The position numbers and the translations under genes are program-made. A DNA stretch of 64,000 nt from Acidobacteriota bacterium (GTDB taxonomy: Bacteria; Acidobacteriota; UBA890; WLXD01). Shown here in pieces: positions 1 to 7,724 of this stretch (position 1 is its first letter; each line of letters opens with the position of its first letter). The DNA lies in the NCBI GenBank assembly GCA_012103255.1, contig WLXD01000001.1, forward strand, positions 1,191,501 to 1,255,500, given 5' to 3'. The notes beneath the pieces are model-generated. The model was not told the DNA's origin and ran no database searches. It saw only the letters and a program-made list of their open reading frames with translations.

Positions 1-393
1 GCCGTTCGTCGTGCTAAAGGACTCCGCCCATGGCCAGCGGGGTGGTGATGAGCCGGGTCTCGGATGGCAGAGGCCGGCGGTGTCCGATGGGGCTAGTCCC
101 AGTCGGTCCCAGCGCACGGTTGCGTAGCTTCCGGGTCACGGTTTCCGGGGCTGGACGCAGGTGCCAGCGGCACCGATTTTCTTGCCCGGAGCGCGTGACA
201 GGTGCGGCCTGTGGTGCCGCAACGGCACCCTTTACCTGCGCGCGGGGACCTATGCTGCTTCACATGCTCGCCAAGCAGAAGAGAAGGTTCCCCGGGGCCG
301 CCTTGGGGGCGGCTCCGGAACCCTCTTGACTCGACGAGCATAGCGGCGCTTTCGTCTCCCCGGTCGGGCCCGCGACAGCAAAGGGAGACCACC
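1..393. other. Left-edge non-coding region with hairpins
   Basis: I see no convincing gene here; the open frames lack ribosome sites and recognisable products. A strong hairpin lies at 286-322: an outer GGTTCC/GGAACC stem, a CC bulge, then 3-bp and 6-bp inner stems around a TTGGG loop. It sits about 70 bases before the first pseudopilin start and has no T-run after it, so it may be a leader structure or the end of an upstream transcript. A smaller hairpin at 213-229 (GGTGCCG/CGGCACC) is followed by CTTT. The ribosome site AAGGGAGA for the next gene is at 381-388. Confidence 0.5.
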
Positions 394-1170
394 ATGCTCA
401 GCCGCAGCCGGCGCGCAATGCGCCAAGACGGGTTCACTCTTGTCGAGGTCACGATCATCCTGCTTGTGCTGGTGATCCTCTCGACGATCATGTTGCCGCA
501 GTTGGGTAACTTCAATCGCCTCGCGCGCTTCGTGAAGGTCAAGGAAGACCTTGGCGCGATCTGCGCCACCATGAAGAAGTTCCTCGACGAGGTTATGGTC
601 CCCGGGCCCTTTGAGCAGCCGGGCGGCGGTGTCGCGCCGCCGGAGTGGCCCATCGGGCTGCTCGTCGGCCCCGGTACCAGTCCCGGCAACGCCGCCGGAC
701 TCGATCACAAGACCGTGCAGGGCGACTGGAGCTCCCCCGTTCCGGGTGATTCGGGAACAATCGTCGTCACGACGGATATCTATGGCGTTGCCGACACCGA
801 GTTCATGACTGACCGGATGGAGAACCACCTCCAGCGCAACGACCCGATGGGTTTCGGCGGCTCCTCCGAACTCGATCGCTACAAGAACGTCATCGAGGAT
901 CCGAGCGTGGGCGCCTTCTTCGGCTGGCGCGGCCCGTACTTCAACGAGTTGACGTCTGACCCCTGGGGCACACGCTACGCGGTGAACACCTTCGGCCTGC
1001 ACCGCGGCGAAGAGGGATACGTCTTCTCGAGCGCTGTCGTTTGCTACTCGGCCGGCCCCAACAAGACGGCCGAGACCGGGTTCAACCAGCCAGCGGGCGA
1101 GGACCCCTTCGGTTGGGTCACCGGCGGCGACGACATGGTCGCTCTGCTGAGCGCGATGGGCCCCTTCTAA
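394..1170 (+). CDS. Type IV pilin-like pseudopilin (paralogue 1)
   Basis: Secreted pilin-like subunit of 258 aa, expected to be inserted in the inner membrane, cleaved by a prepilin peptidase and assembled into a (pseudo)pilus. A short basic leader ends at Gly13, followed by FTLVEV with the conserved Glu at +5 and a hydrophobic helix to about residue 36. The rest is a GspG-like periplasmic domain with the C-terminal motifs RGPYFNEL, DPWGTRYAVNTFGLH, VCYSAGPN and GGDD. The start is set by AAGGGAGA at 381-388; upstream in-frame codons lack a ribosome site. It is nearly identical at the N-terminus to the next gene, so the two are recent duplicates. No assembly gene is adjacent; the secretion operon starts near 7.7 kb. 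The substrate or role is unknown. Confidence 0.85.
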   Translation: MLSRSRRAMRQDGFTLVEVTIILLVLVILSTIMLPQLGNFNRLARFVKVKEDLGAICATMKKFLDEVMVPGPFEQPGGGVAPPEWPIGLLVGPGTSPGNAAGLDHKTVQGDWSSPVPGDSGTIVVTTDIYGVADTEFMTDRMENHLQRNDPMGFGGSSELDRYKNVIEDPSVGAFFGWRGPYFNELTSDPWGTRYAVNTFGLHRGEEGYVFSSAVVCYSAGPNKTAETGFNQPAGEDPFGWVTGGDDMVALLSAMGPF

Positions 1171-1211
1171 GAACGCTCTCGGCGCCTACGGCGCCATCCC
1201 CGGTCACGCAG

Positions 1212-1238
1212 GCTCGGACGCGGATGCGTCCGGGCTTT
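1212..1238 (+). terminator. Hairpin terminator after pseudopilin 1
   Basis: A 10-bp stem (1212-1221 with 1226-1235, one G-T pair) around a GGAT loop, followed by TTT, lies 41 bases after the pseudopilin stop. The sequence at the end of the stem, GGGCTTTCGTGCGTC, recurs with one change after the second pseudopilin, so the terminator seems to have been duplicated with the gene. The T-run is short. Confidence 0.6.
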
Positions 1239-1456
1239 CGTGCGTCCGGGACATGGCCGGTCGAGACGCCCCCAGAGGCGGCCACAGGACCCTGAATCCG
1301 TCCAGTGACGAACTCCAGTGGACAGGAGCGGACAGGCGCGGCCATGGGCCTTTGCTTTGTACGCGGCGCGCACGCAAAGTGATCTAACGATCAACGGCCA
1401 GTCTAGATGCCCTGATCGGGATACCACTCGCCGAGCCTGGGAGGAGGAACGACGGG

Positions 1457-2242
1457 ATGGCAGCGCATTGTGACGCGCGACGGCAAGCAGGATTCACGCT
1501 TGTCGAGGTGACGATCATTCTGCTGGTCCTCGTGATCCTCTCAACGATCATGTTGCCGCAGCTGGGCAACTTCAATCGTCTGGCCCGCCGCGTGACGGCG
1601 GTAGAGGATGTGGGCGCGATCTGCGCGTCGGTCAAGAAGTGGCTCGACGAGGTGATGCTCAGCGGCCCGTGGGTGCAGCCCGGCGGCGGCTTGCAGAACC
1701 CTCAGGATCCGATCGGCCTTCTTGTAGGCCCCGGCACCACGCCGGTGATCGGTAACGGCCTGGCTGGAGCGACGCCTCGCGCCTCGAACGACATCTGGGA
1801 TGCGCCGGCCGTGGCTATCGATGCCTTCACGGTGTCCACCGACGGGGTCGTGCCACAGACGGTCGCCTTCGATACCGATCTGCTCTTTCACCACCTGCAG
1901 ATGAACAACCCGCAGGGCATTTCGGTGGACATCGAGGATCGGTACAAGAACATTGCGGAGCTCCCCGAAGTAGGCGCCTGGTTCGGCTGGCGTGGCCCCT
2001 ACTTCAACGAACTCAACCCCGACCCCTGGGGCGGCCGTTACTCGGTCAACACGTTTGGACTGCACTCGGCGCAGGGCGGCGAGATCGACGACATCTACAG
2101 CACGGCCGTCGTTTGTATCTCCTTTGGCCCGGACCACACGACGCAGACGCTAGCGAATCAACCGATCGTCATCGATCCGTACGGCTTCGTGATCGGCGGC
2201 GACGATATCGCCGCGGTGCTTAGCGGGGTCGGCCCCTTCTAG
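1457..2242 (+). CDS. Type IV pilin-like pseudopilin (paralogue 2)
   Basis: Pilin-like protein of 261 aa. Gly12 is followed by FTLVEVTIILLVLVILST, so prepilin cleavage should leave Phe as residue 1 with Glu at +5. The N-terminal helix through PQLGNFNRLAR is the same as in paralogue 1, while the middle of the protein has diverged. The C-terminal module is kept: RGPYFNEL, DPWGGRYSVNTFGLH, VCISFGPD, DPYGFVIGGDD. GAGGAGG at 1441-1447 supports the ATG. The gene stands alone between two terminators and so is probably expressed by itself. It could be a major or minor pseudopilin of the secretion system at 7.7-19.7 kb or of another system elsewhere. Confidence 0.85.
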   Translation: MAAHCDARRQAGFTLVEVTIILLVLVILSTIMLPQLGNFNRLARRVTAVEDVGAICASVKKWLDEVMLSGPWVQPGGGLQNPQDPIGLLVGPGTTPVIGNGLAGATPRASNDIWDAPAVAIDAFTVSTDGVVPQTVAFDTDLLFHHLQMNNPQGISVDIEDRYKNIAELPEVGAWFGWRGPYFNELNPDPWGGRYSVNTFGLHSAQGGEIDDIYSTAVVCISFGPDHTTQTLANQPIVIDPYGFVIGGDDIAAVLSGVGPF

Positions 2243-2295
2243 CGCCCGTTCAGACCTTCCGTCCTTTGCAAAGGACGGCGGCACACCTGTCAAAG

Positions 2296-2323
2296 GGCCC
2301 GGCGACGAGAGTCGCCGGGCCTT
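2296..2323 (+). terminator. Hairpin terminator after pseudopilin 2
   Basis: A perfect 11-bp GC-rich stem, GGCCCGGCGAC with GTCGCCGGGCC, closes a GAGA tetraloop and is followed by TT and then CGTGCGTC. It lies 53 bases after the stop. It matches the position and flank of the terminator after paralogue 1. The T-run is weak. Confidence 0.65.
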
Positions 2324-2449
2324 CGTGCGTCTGCGCGGCGGTGCGCAGGAGCCGGCAGATCGGGCCTTGGGCGGACACACATGCATCGCTGCGATCTTGA
2401 GCGCGGCAGGTCCCTTCTAAAGGACCCTGTCGTCACGAAGATCGGGAAA

Positions 2450-2476
2450 GCCCCGGCCGGTTTCGCCGGCCGGGGC
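2450..2476 (-). terminator. Hairpin terminator for the minus-strand pseudopilin
   Basis: A perfect 11-bp stem (GCCCCGGCCGG with CCGGCCGGGGC) around a TTTCG loop. Read on the minus strand it is followed by TTTCCCGAT, so it best fits the end of the minus-strand pseudopilin transcript, about 180 bases past that gene's stop. Confidence 0.5.
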
Positions 2477-2604
2477 CTACCGATTCTGCAAGTTGGCGAG
2501 CTACTCGCCGGGGCTACTTCCCCGGTCGAGTCTCCGGCGCCAGGGTGGCGCCAAGATACCGTCGTCCGTGCTTCTCCCAGGCTCCACGGACGGCGGTTTT
2601 TCTT

Positions 2605-2639
2605 GCCCGGAAGTCGATACCGACTCCCGGGCCCTTTTT
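2605..2639 (+). terminator. Intrinsic terminator, plus strand
   Basis: A 12-bp stem with one A-C mismatch (2605-2616 with 2621-2632) and an ATAC loop is followed by CC and TTTTT at 2635-2639. It would stop plus-strand read-through into the antisense of the minus-strand pseudopilin gene. Confidence 0.7.
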
Positions 2640-2657
2640 GTGCTCTGGCACACCCGA

Positions 2658-3812
2658 CTAGCGGATGCCTCCGGCGCCTGAGAGCACTACAGTGAGATCG
2701 TCGCCGCCGGTGTACCAGCCGGCGGGCTGGTCGAACGGAGTCTCGATCATGCCGTTGGGGCCCGCCGAGTAGCACACGGTTGCCGAACCAAACTGTGCAA
2801 CGTAGCGCGCGTGGCCGTATCCGTATCCAGCGCCACCATAGCGACCACCGTAGGCTCCCGACGCTGTGCCGTATCCGGCGATCCCCGACGGGACGTGGAG
2901 TCCGAACGAGTTGACCATATAGCGGTTCCCCCACGGGTCCGCGATGATCTCGTCGGCAATGTACGGGCCGCGCCAGCGGATCATCTGGGCATGGATGCCG
3001 CCGGTGCCGTAGCCAGCACCGTAGTTCCCGTAGCCGCCGCCTGCCGTGTAGGCATAGTAGGTCGGGTTGTGATGGATCAGTTGGTTGCCCAGCGAGCCCA
3101 CCCAGAAGTTCACCGGAATCGGGTTGTAGCCGATCGTGGAGCGCGCAAACGCGTTGCCGTACTCGAGTTGCCATTCGGTCCAGCCGATTGCACTACCCGG
3201 TACGCGTCCTTCTCCGACCATCAGTCCCAGCGGGCGCGAGTAGTAGCCGCCGTAGCCGTAGCTGCCGTAGTAGCTGTAGCCGACGGTGGTGGAGCCGCCA
3301 GTGGCCACTCGCTGTCCGGGCTGCGCCGTGTAGGTCTGCGTCGTTACCGGCACCATGACAGTGGCTTCCGGTGTGCCGCACTCCGGCCCACAGTCGTCGT
3401 AGCAGTGGTCGTCGGTGCAGTCGTCGCCCGCGCACTCGCTGCATTCCGTAGAGGGCATGTCGCAGTTGACGCACCACTCGATCATGTCGGTGCTCTGGCT
3501 GACATCCATACCCCCGCCGACAATCGTCGACGAACCCGACGACGCGAAGCCCGTCATCGACGCGCGTCCACCGCCGGCGCCCCAATAGGCGCTAAGGCCC
3601 AGGTCATCCATCATGACCTTGAGGGACGAGCAAATTGCGCCAAGGTCTTCCTTGACGCGCACGGTGCGGGCGAGGGAGTTGAAGCGTCCGATGTTGGGCA
3701 CCAGGACGGCGACGAGCACGCCGAGCGCGAGCAGGATGCCTGCCACCTCGACCAGCGTGAACCCGGTCTGGTTCGCCGGCCGCGCGTTGCGGTTGCGAAG
3801 TTTGATGAGCAC
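2658..3812 (-). CDS. Pseudopilin with cysteine-rich and Gly/Tyr-rich inserts
   Basis: Pilin-like protein of 384 aa, longer than its two paralogues. It has a GTG start with AAGGAGG just upstream, a cleavage site after Gly17 (then FTLVE, Glu at +5) and a hydrophobic helix to about residue 40. Residues 114-145 carry eight cysteines (114, 117, 124, 127, 132, 137, 141, 145) in CxxC-x6-CxxC and later single-Cys spacing, among many Asp/Glu. This is followed by GY-rich low-complexity stretches near 185-200, 265-285 and 320-340. The shared C-terminal module is present (RWRGPYIADEI, DPWGNRYMVNSFGLH, VCYSAGPN, GGDD). A metal site or disulfide-bonded knob at the pilus tip is possible but only inferred. 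Confidence 0.8.
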   Translation of the reverse strand: MLIKLRNRNARPANQTGFTLVEVAGILLALGVLVAVLVPNIGRFNSLARTVRVKEDLGAICSSLKVMMDDLGLSAYWGAGGGRASMTGFASSGSSTIVGGGMDVSQSTDMIEWCVNCDMPSTECSECAGDDCTDDHCYDDCGPECGTPEATVMVPVTTQTYTAQPGQRVATGGSTTVGYSYYGSYGYGGYYSRPLGLMVGEGRVPGSAIGWTEWQLEYGNAFARSTIGYNPIPVNFWVGSLGNQLIHHNPTYYAYTAGGGYGNYGAGYGTGGIHAQMIRWRGPYIADEIIADPWGNRYMVNSFGLHVPSGIAGYGTASGAYGGRYGGAGYGYGHARYVAQFGSATVCYSAGPNGMIETPFDQPAGWYTGGDDLTVVLSGAGGIR

Positions 3813-4200
3813 TCTCGGCCTCCTTGCAGTTGCGGGCGGCGCCTACGCGCGTGCCCGCCGATGAGTCGTCATCGGGCCGAGGTCCCATTCCTGACCGATG
3901 CCGTCTCCCGCGGCTTGCGGTCGTGTCAGTCAAGTTCGGTCACGAGGACCGCCCGGGCCAGGGTGGCTAAGACTGGTGTCGGCGCGGGACCTTGACCTGA
4001 CCTGGGAAGTGTTGGCCGGATCCGGCCCGGAAACAACAAGCGTCGGAACCTGTTGGCCGTTCCTGGCCGCTCCTGTCCGCAACTATTCCCTCAGGGCCCC
4101 GTTCGGCAGGTCTTGGCCCGAGGGAGACACGCCTGGATGGCCACTGCCGGGGCTCAGCAGTTGTGCGGCTGCCAGGCGCTGGGCTGCTGATGGTCGTCGT

Positions 4201-4230
4201 TTGAAACGGTCATTGAAAGTTAGATATGAT
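4201..4230 (+). promoter_or_regulatory. Candidate sigma-70-type promoter for the ABC operon
   Basis: TTGAAA at 4201-4206 and TATGAT at 4225-4230 are separated by 18 bases, in an AT-rich island of an otherwise GC-rich region. Transcription would start near 4237, giving a 5-prime leader of about 175 bases before the ATPase gene at 4413. This is pattern matching only. Confidence 0.45.
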
Positions 4231-4257
4231 CACTATTGACCATTTCTGCCTCCACTA

Positions 4258-4284
4258 GCGGTCTATAGCTATGTTCTAGACCGC
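4258..4284. promoter_or_regulatory. Palindromic operator-like site
   Basis: Perfect 8-bp inverted repeat GCGGTCTA / TAGACCGC with an 11-base spacer, just downstream of the predicted transcription start. The arm centres are about 19 bp apart, roughly two helical turns, which suits a dimeric regulator. It is not followed by a T-run, so a terminator is less likely. Confidence 0.4.
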
Positions 4285-4412
4285 AAAATCATCATGGAGT
4301 CATTATTGGGTAGCATCGTGGTGCCCAGATTCGGGATCATCTGGCCGTTGAGGGGCGGGTCCTGTCCGCTCCCAACCGCTCGTTCAGGCCTGAGACCAGC
4401 GGAAGGTAACGG

Positions 4413-5381
4413 ATGATCCACGTAGAAAATCTTGTCAAACGGTACGGCTCCAACGCGGCGGTCGATGGCGTCTCGTTCGATGTCGCGGCCGGCGAGGTGG
4501 TTGGACTCTTGGGGCCGAACGGCGCCGGCAAGTCGACCACAATGCGAATCCTCACCGGCGCCATGCCGCCTACCGACGGCATCGCCGAGGTTGCCGGACA
4601 CGACGTCGTGGAGGCTCCGCTCGACGTCAAGAGCCGCGTCGGCTACCTGCCAGAGGTGCCACCGCTCTACCCGGAGATGAAGGTGCGCAGCTTCCTGAAG
4701 TTCGTTGCCGAACTCAAGGGCGTGCCGCGCCGCGATCGCAAAGCTCGTGTGGAATCCGCACTGAGCCGGTGCTGGCTCGAGGAGCGCGCCGATCAACCGA
4801 TCGAGCAGCTCTCGAAGGGCTACAAGCAGCGCGTGGGCCTGGCGCAGGCGATCCTGCACGACCCCGAGCTCCTGATCCTCGACGAACCCACCTCCGGGCT
4901 CGATCCGCGACAGATCATCGAGGTCCGACAGCTCATCAGAGATCTCGCCGGCGACCACACGGTGGTGCTGTCGAGCCACATTCTCAGCGAGATCTCGGCG
5001 TCCGTTCAACGCGTCGTCGTGATCAACGAAGGCAAGGTGGTGGCTGCCGATTCGGTGGATGAACTCTCGCGTCGCTTCGGTGGTGGTGACCAGGTCACGG
5101 TGCAGGTTCGCGGTGACGCGGACGCCCTGCGACGCATGCTCCCCAGTCTTCCGGGCGTTGCGGACGCACGCATCGTCGAAGACGTGGAGTCGGATGTCTG
5201 GCGCTGCGATCTCAGCGCTGCTCCCGATACCGACGTCCGCCCACGCGTGGCAGCCGCCGTGGTCAATGCGGGATTCGAACTTATTGGAATGACGCGACGT
5301 GAAATGGGGCTCGAGGAGATCTTCCTGCGCCTCACCGACGAGGTGAACCAAGATGCCGATGCAGAAGATCAGGCTGCCTAG
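4413..5381 (+). CDS. ABC-2 exporter ATP-binding protein (GldA/NatA-like)
   Basis: ATPase of an ABC-2 exporter, 322 aa, acting at the cytoplasmic face of the inner membrane. Walker A is GPNGAGKST near residue 35, the signature is LSKGYKQRVGLAQA near 133, Walker B is LLILDEPTSGLDP near 153, and the switch His is in SSHILSEI. A C-terminal tail of about 100 aa follows the nucleotide-binding domain, as in CcmA/NatA/GldA-type proteins. The ribosome site GGAAGG precedes the ATG. The permease gene follows after 9 bases and a GldG-like gene overlaps that, so the three form one operon. The substrate cannot be read from sequence. Confidence 0.9.
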   Translation: MIHVENLVKRYGSNAAVDGVSFDVAAGEVVGLLGPNGAGKSTTMRILTGAMPPTDGIAEVAGHDVVEAPLDVKSRVGYLPEVPPLYPEMKVRSFLKFVAELKGVPRRDRKARVESALSRCWLEERADQPIEQLSKGYKQRVGLAQAILHDPELLILDEPTSGLDPRQIIEVRQLIRDLAGDHTVVLSSHILSEISASVQRVVVINEGKVVAADSVDELSRRFGGGDQVTVQVRGDADALRRMLPSLPGVADARIVEDVESDVWRCDLSAAPDTDVRPRVAAAVVNAGFELIGMTRREMGLEEIFLRLTDEVNQDADAEDQAA

Positions 5382-5390
5382 GGGGGGACG

Positions 5391-6194
5391 ATGAGATTCC
5401 TACGAGGCGGCTGGGCCATTTGTAAGAGGGAACTTCACAGCTACTTTGTGTCGCCGGTGGCCTATGCGCTCCTGGCGATCTTCTGGTTGGCGGAGGGAAT
5501 CTTCTTCGTGAGCATCCTCGGCTACTGGGCTGCCCAGGGCCGCAATGCCGATGCTCGCGTTCAGGAGTTCGGAGCCGAGGGCAATCTGCTGAACGTCCCG
5601 GCGATGGTTGCCGGGAGCTTCCTCGATGTGACTGCCCTCGTGCTGATGTTCGTCGTGCCGATCATCGCGATGGGACTGCTCTCCGAGGAGAAGCGGCGCG
5701 GCACAATGGATCTGCTGTTGACGTCGCCGGTGAGCAACGCCGGAATCATGTGGGGCAAGTTCTGCGGCGCCTACGTGTTCCTGCTCTTCATGCTCACCCC
5801 GCCGTTTCTGTTCCAGTTCGTCATGGACTTCTACGGCGACAACGAGTTCGGCACGTTTGTTACCGGGTTTCTGGGCCTCGCACTGATGAGCGCGTCCATG
5901 CTCGCGGCGACGCTATGGGTCTCGTCGATTACCAAGAACCAGGTTGTGTCGGCGTTCGCCGGCTACGGCGTGTTGATGGTGTTCTGGTTCATCGATGCGC
6001 CCGCGAACTTGCTGCCGAGCATCTACCAGGACGGCGTGCGCTGGTTGTCGATTCACAACCACTTCGGTGATTTCCGCGTGGGAGTGATCAGCGGCCGCGA
6101 CCTGAACTACTTCGTGTGGTTCCCGGCGTTCTTCCTGTTTCTGACCTACACAGCGCTCGAGTCGATCCGCTGGCGGGGAGTGCGAAGCTCATGA
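5391..6194 (+). CDS. ABC-2 type permease (GldF-like)
   Basis: Membrane subunit of 267 aa with about six hydrophobic segments and the ABC-2 permease signature SEEKRRGTMDLLLTSPVS. It opens with a cytoplasmic ELHSYFVSPVAYALLA segment typical of GldF/NosY-like permeases. A G-rich ribosome site sits directly before the ATG. It is encoded between its ATPase and the GldG-like auxiliary protein and overlaps the latter by ATGA, implying translational coupling. The gliding (Gld) name reflects family similarity; many non-gliding bacteria carry this trio. Confidence 0.88.
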   Translation: MRFLRGGWAICKRELHSYFVSPVAYALLAIFWLAEGIFFVSILGYWAAQGRNADARVQEFGAEGNLLNVPAMVAGSFLDVTALVLMFVVPIIAMGLLSEEKRRGTMDLLLTSPVSNAGIMWGKFCGAYVFLLFMLTPPFLFQFVMDFYGDNEFGTFVTGFLGLALMSASMLAATLWVSSITKNQVVSAFAGYGVLMVFWFIDAPANLLPSIYQDGVRWLSIHNHFGDFRVGVISGRDLNYFVWFPAFFLFLTYTALESIRWRGVRSS

Positions 6195-7633
6195 ACGACT
6201 CCAAGAGCCCAGCACGCGCAACCAAGCCGAAGCAGTTCATTCGTTCTAGCCGTCGTGTTACGCGTTGGACGTTCGTCGGGGTTCAACTTGTGGTCCTTCT
6301 CGGGTGCGCGGCTCTGGTGAGCTGGGTAGCCAACTACAACCCTGTGTCCTGGGACTTCACGGAAGAGCAGTTCTTCAGCCTGTCCGCGCAAAGCCGCGGC
6401 GTGCTCCAGACGCTCGACCAGCCCGTAGAACTGGTGGCCTTCGTGCAGGGCGGAAAGAGTGCCGGCATCGAGAGGCTTCTGCTCGCCTACGAGGAGGCTT
6501 CCTCGGAAGTGAGCTACAGGCTCGTCGACCCCGAAGCAGACCCGGCGCTGGCGGCTGCTCTTGGAGCACGAGGCTTCGGCCAGGTATTCGTCGATGCGGG
6601 CGGTGATGCTCAACTCGCCGCGGCCATCGATGAGCCCAGCATCACGAACGCAGTTCTTGCCGCGACTCGTGGCGAAGCCGTGCCGGTGTGCTTCACGGTT
6701 GGGCACGGTGAGCGGCGCGCCACGGATTCGAGCCGTGAAGGCCTGTCGGCTGCCGCGCTCACGATGACGCAGACGAACTACGGTGTCCGGCCCGTGAACC
6801 TTGCTACCGAGGAGTTGCCTGACGAATGTCGTGCGCTCGTCATCGCAGGGCCTGAAGCCGACTTCTTCGCAACAGAGATCGACGCGCTCGAGACATTCCT
6901 CGATGGCGGTGGACGTCTCAGGTTGCTGTTCGAGAGCCGCACGGACGTGCCGAACCTCGCCGCCTTCATCGGTGAGCGCTTCGGTTTCGAGGTCAACGAC
7001 GACTTCATCATCGATACGGCGAAGAACGGGCAGCAGTTCAACCTTGGCGTGCAGTCTCCCCTGGTTGACGCCTACCAGCCTCATCCGATCACCGAAGACT
7101 TCGGTCTGATGAGCCTGTTCACGTTGCCCCGCTCGATCACGTTCGCTGACGAGAGGGTCTCAGGCCTCACGGCGTTGCCGCTCGCGATGACCTCGCAGGG
7201 TTCGTGGGGCGAGACGAGTGTCGAGCGCGGTCAGGTTTACACCTACGACGCCGAAACCGAGGTGCGCGGACCCCTGCCGCTCATGATCGCGGTCGCGGTT
7301 GAGGTTCCGGAAACGCCGCGCGCCTACCGAGTGCGCATGCGTGACGGCGGTGCGACCCCGTTGGGCGACCCCATCCTCGTGATCGGCGGTGACGCCGACT
7401 TCGTGAGCAACGGGTTCTTCGGCTGGCAGGGGAACGGCGACCTGTTCCTGAATTCGATCAACTGGCTTACCGGTCAGTCAGAGCTGATTTCGATCCGCCC
7501 CAAGGAAGTCGCCAACAAGCGCGTGCTCTTCACAGCGGAGAACCAGGCGTCGGTTTTCTTCCTGCTGGTGGTGCTGATCCCGATGCTGCCCGCGGTGACA
7601 GGTGCGGTCATTATGTTCCGGAAAGTGAAATAA
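6191..7633 (+). CDS. ABC exporter auxiliary protein (GldG-like)
   Basis: Protein of 480 aa with one membrane segment near residues 28-50, a long periplasmic domain and a second membrane segment near the C-terminus (FFLLVVLIPMLPAVTGAVIM). The periplasmic part resembles the ABC-type auxiliary (GldG) domain: the conserved FFSLSAQSRGVLQTLDQPVELV region, a VGHGE motif near residue 175 and the DADFVSNGFF stretch near the end. The ATG at 6191 overlaps the permease stop; the longer frame from 6116 lies inside the permease gene. The DUF4340 gene that often ends such operons is missing; the next gene belongs to the secretion operon. Confidence 0.85.
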   Translation: MNDSKSPARATKPKQFIRSSRRVTRWTFVGVQLVVLLGCAALVSWVANYNPVSWDFTEEQFFSLSAQSRGVLQTLDQPVELVAFVQGGKSAGIERLLLAYEEASSEVSYRLVDPEADPALAAALGARGFGQVFVDAGGDAQLAAAIDEPSITNAVLAATRGEAVPVCFTVGHGERRATDSSREGLSAAALTMTQTNYGVRPVNLATEELPDECRALVIAGPEADFFATEIDALETFLDGGGRLRLLFESRTDVPNLAAFIGERFGFEVNDDFIIDTAKNGQQFNLGVQSPLVDAYQPHPITEDFGLMSLFTLPRSITFADERVSGLTALPLAMTSQGSWGETSVERGQVYTYDAETEVRGPLPLMIAVAVEVPETPRAYRVRMRDGGATPLGDPILVIGGDADFVSNGFFGWQGNGDLFLNSINWLTGQSELISIRPKEVANKRVLFTAENQASVFFLLVVLIPMLPAVTGAVIMFRKVK

Positions 7634-7724
7634 GGGTTTTTAGAGGTTCTTAAGCTGTTACTGTAATCAGAAGTGACTTTTAAGGATCAATCGCGGCCAA
7701 TAAGGTGCGATAAGGGTCTTATCG
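7631..7724 (+). promoter_or_regulatory. Leader of gspE: phased TAAG boxes and start-site hairpin
   Basis: The tetramer TAAG occurs at 7631, 7651, 7681, 7701 and 7711, always a multiple of 10 bp apart and so on about the same face of the helix, in an AT-rich patch. The last box is part of a perfect 7-bp hairpin, CGATAAG-GGT-CTTATCG (7708-7724), which ends at the base before the gspE ATG and buries the only nearby ribosome-site candidate (AAGGG at 7712-7716). This suggests transcriptional and perhaps translational control of the secretion operon. No regulator is identified. Confidence 0.4.

Larger units (their letters stand above)
2243..2657. other. Intergenic region between convergent pseudopilin genes
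   Basis: This 415-base stretch holds no gene I can support. It contains three hairpins listed separately (2296-2323, 2450-2476, 2605-2639), as expected between two convergent, separately transcribed genes. Confidence 0.6.
3813..4412. other. Divergent regulatory region between pseudopilin 3 and the ABC operon
   Basis: About 600 bases with no supported gene. It must hold the promoter of the minus-strand pseudopilin and that of the plus-strand ABC operon. The right part (4190-4320) is clearly more AT-rich than its surroundings and contains a sigma-70-like promoter and a palindrome, listed separately. The 12-mer CCTGTCCGCTCC at 4361-4372 recurs inverted at 1325-1336, and part of it (TCCTGTCCGC) occurs at 4071-4080. 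Confidence 0.5.

Noticed and set aside
224-239. Possible sigma-54 promoter (GG...GC) before pseudopilin 1
   Set aside because: The GG and GC are 14 bases apart where 12 is required, and the flanks do not fit TTGGCACG-N4-TTGC.
4269-5351. Long minus-strand frame (360 aa) opposite the ABC ATPase
   Set aside because: It is antisense to a gene with all ABC ATPase motifs and has no recognisable family; GC-rich codon bias opens such frames.
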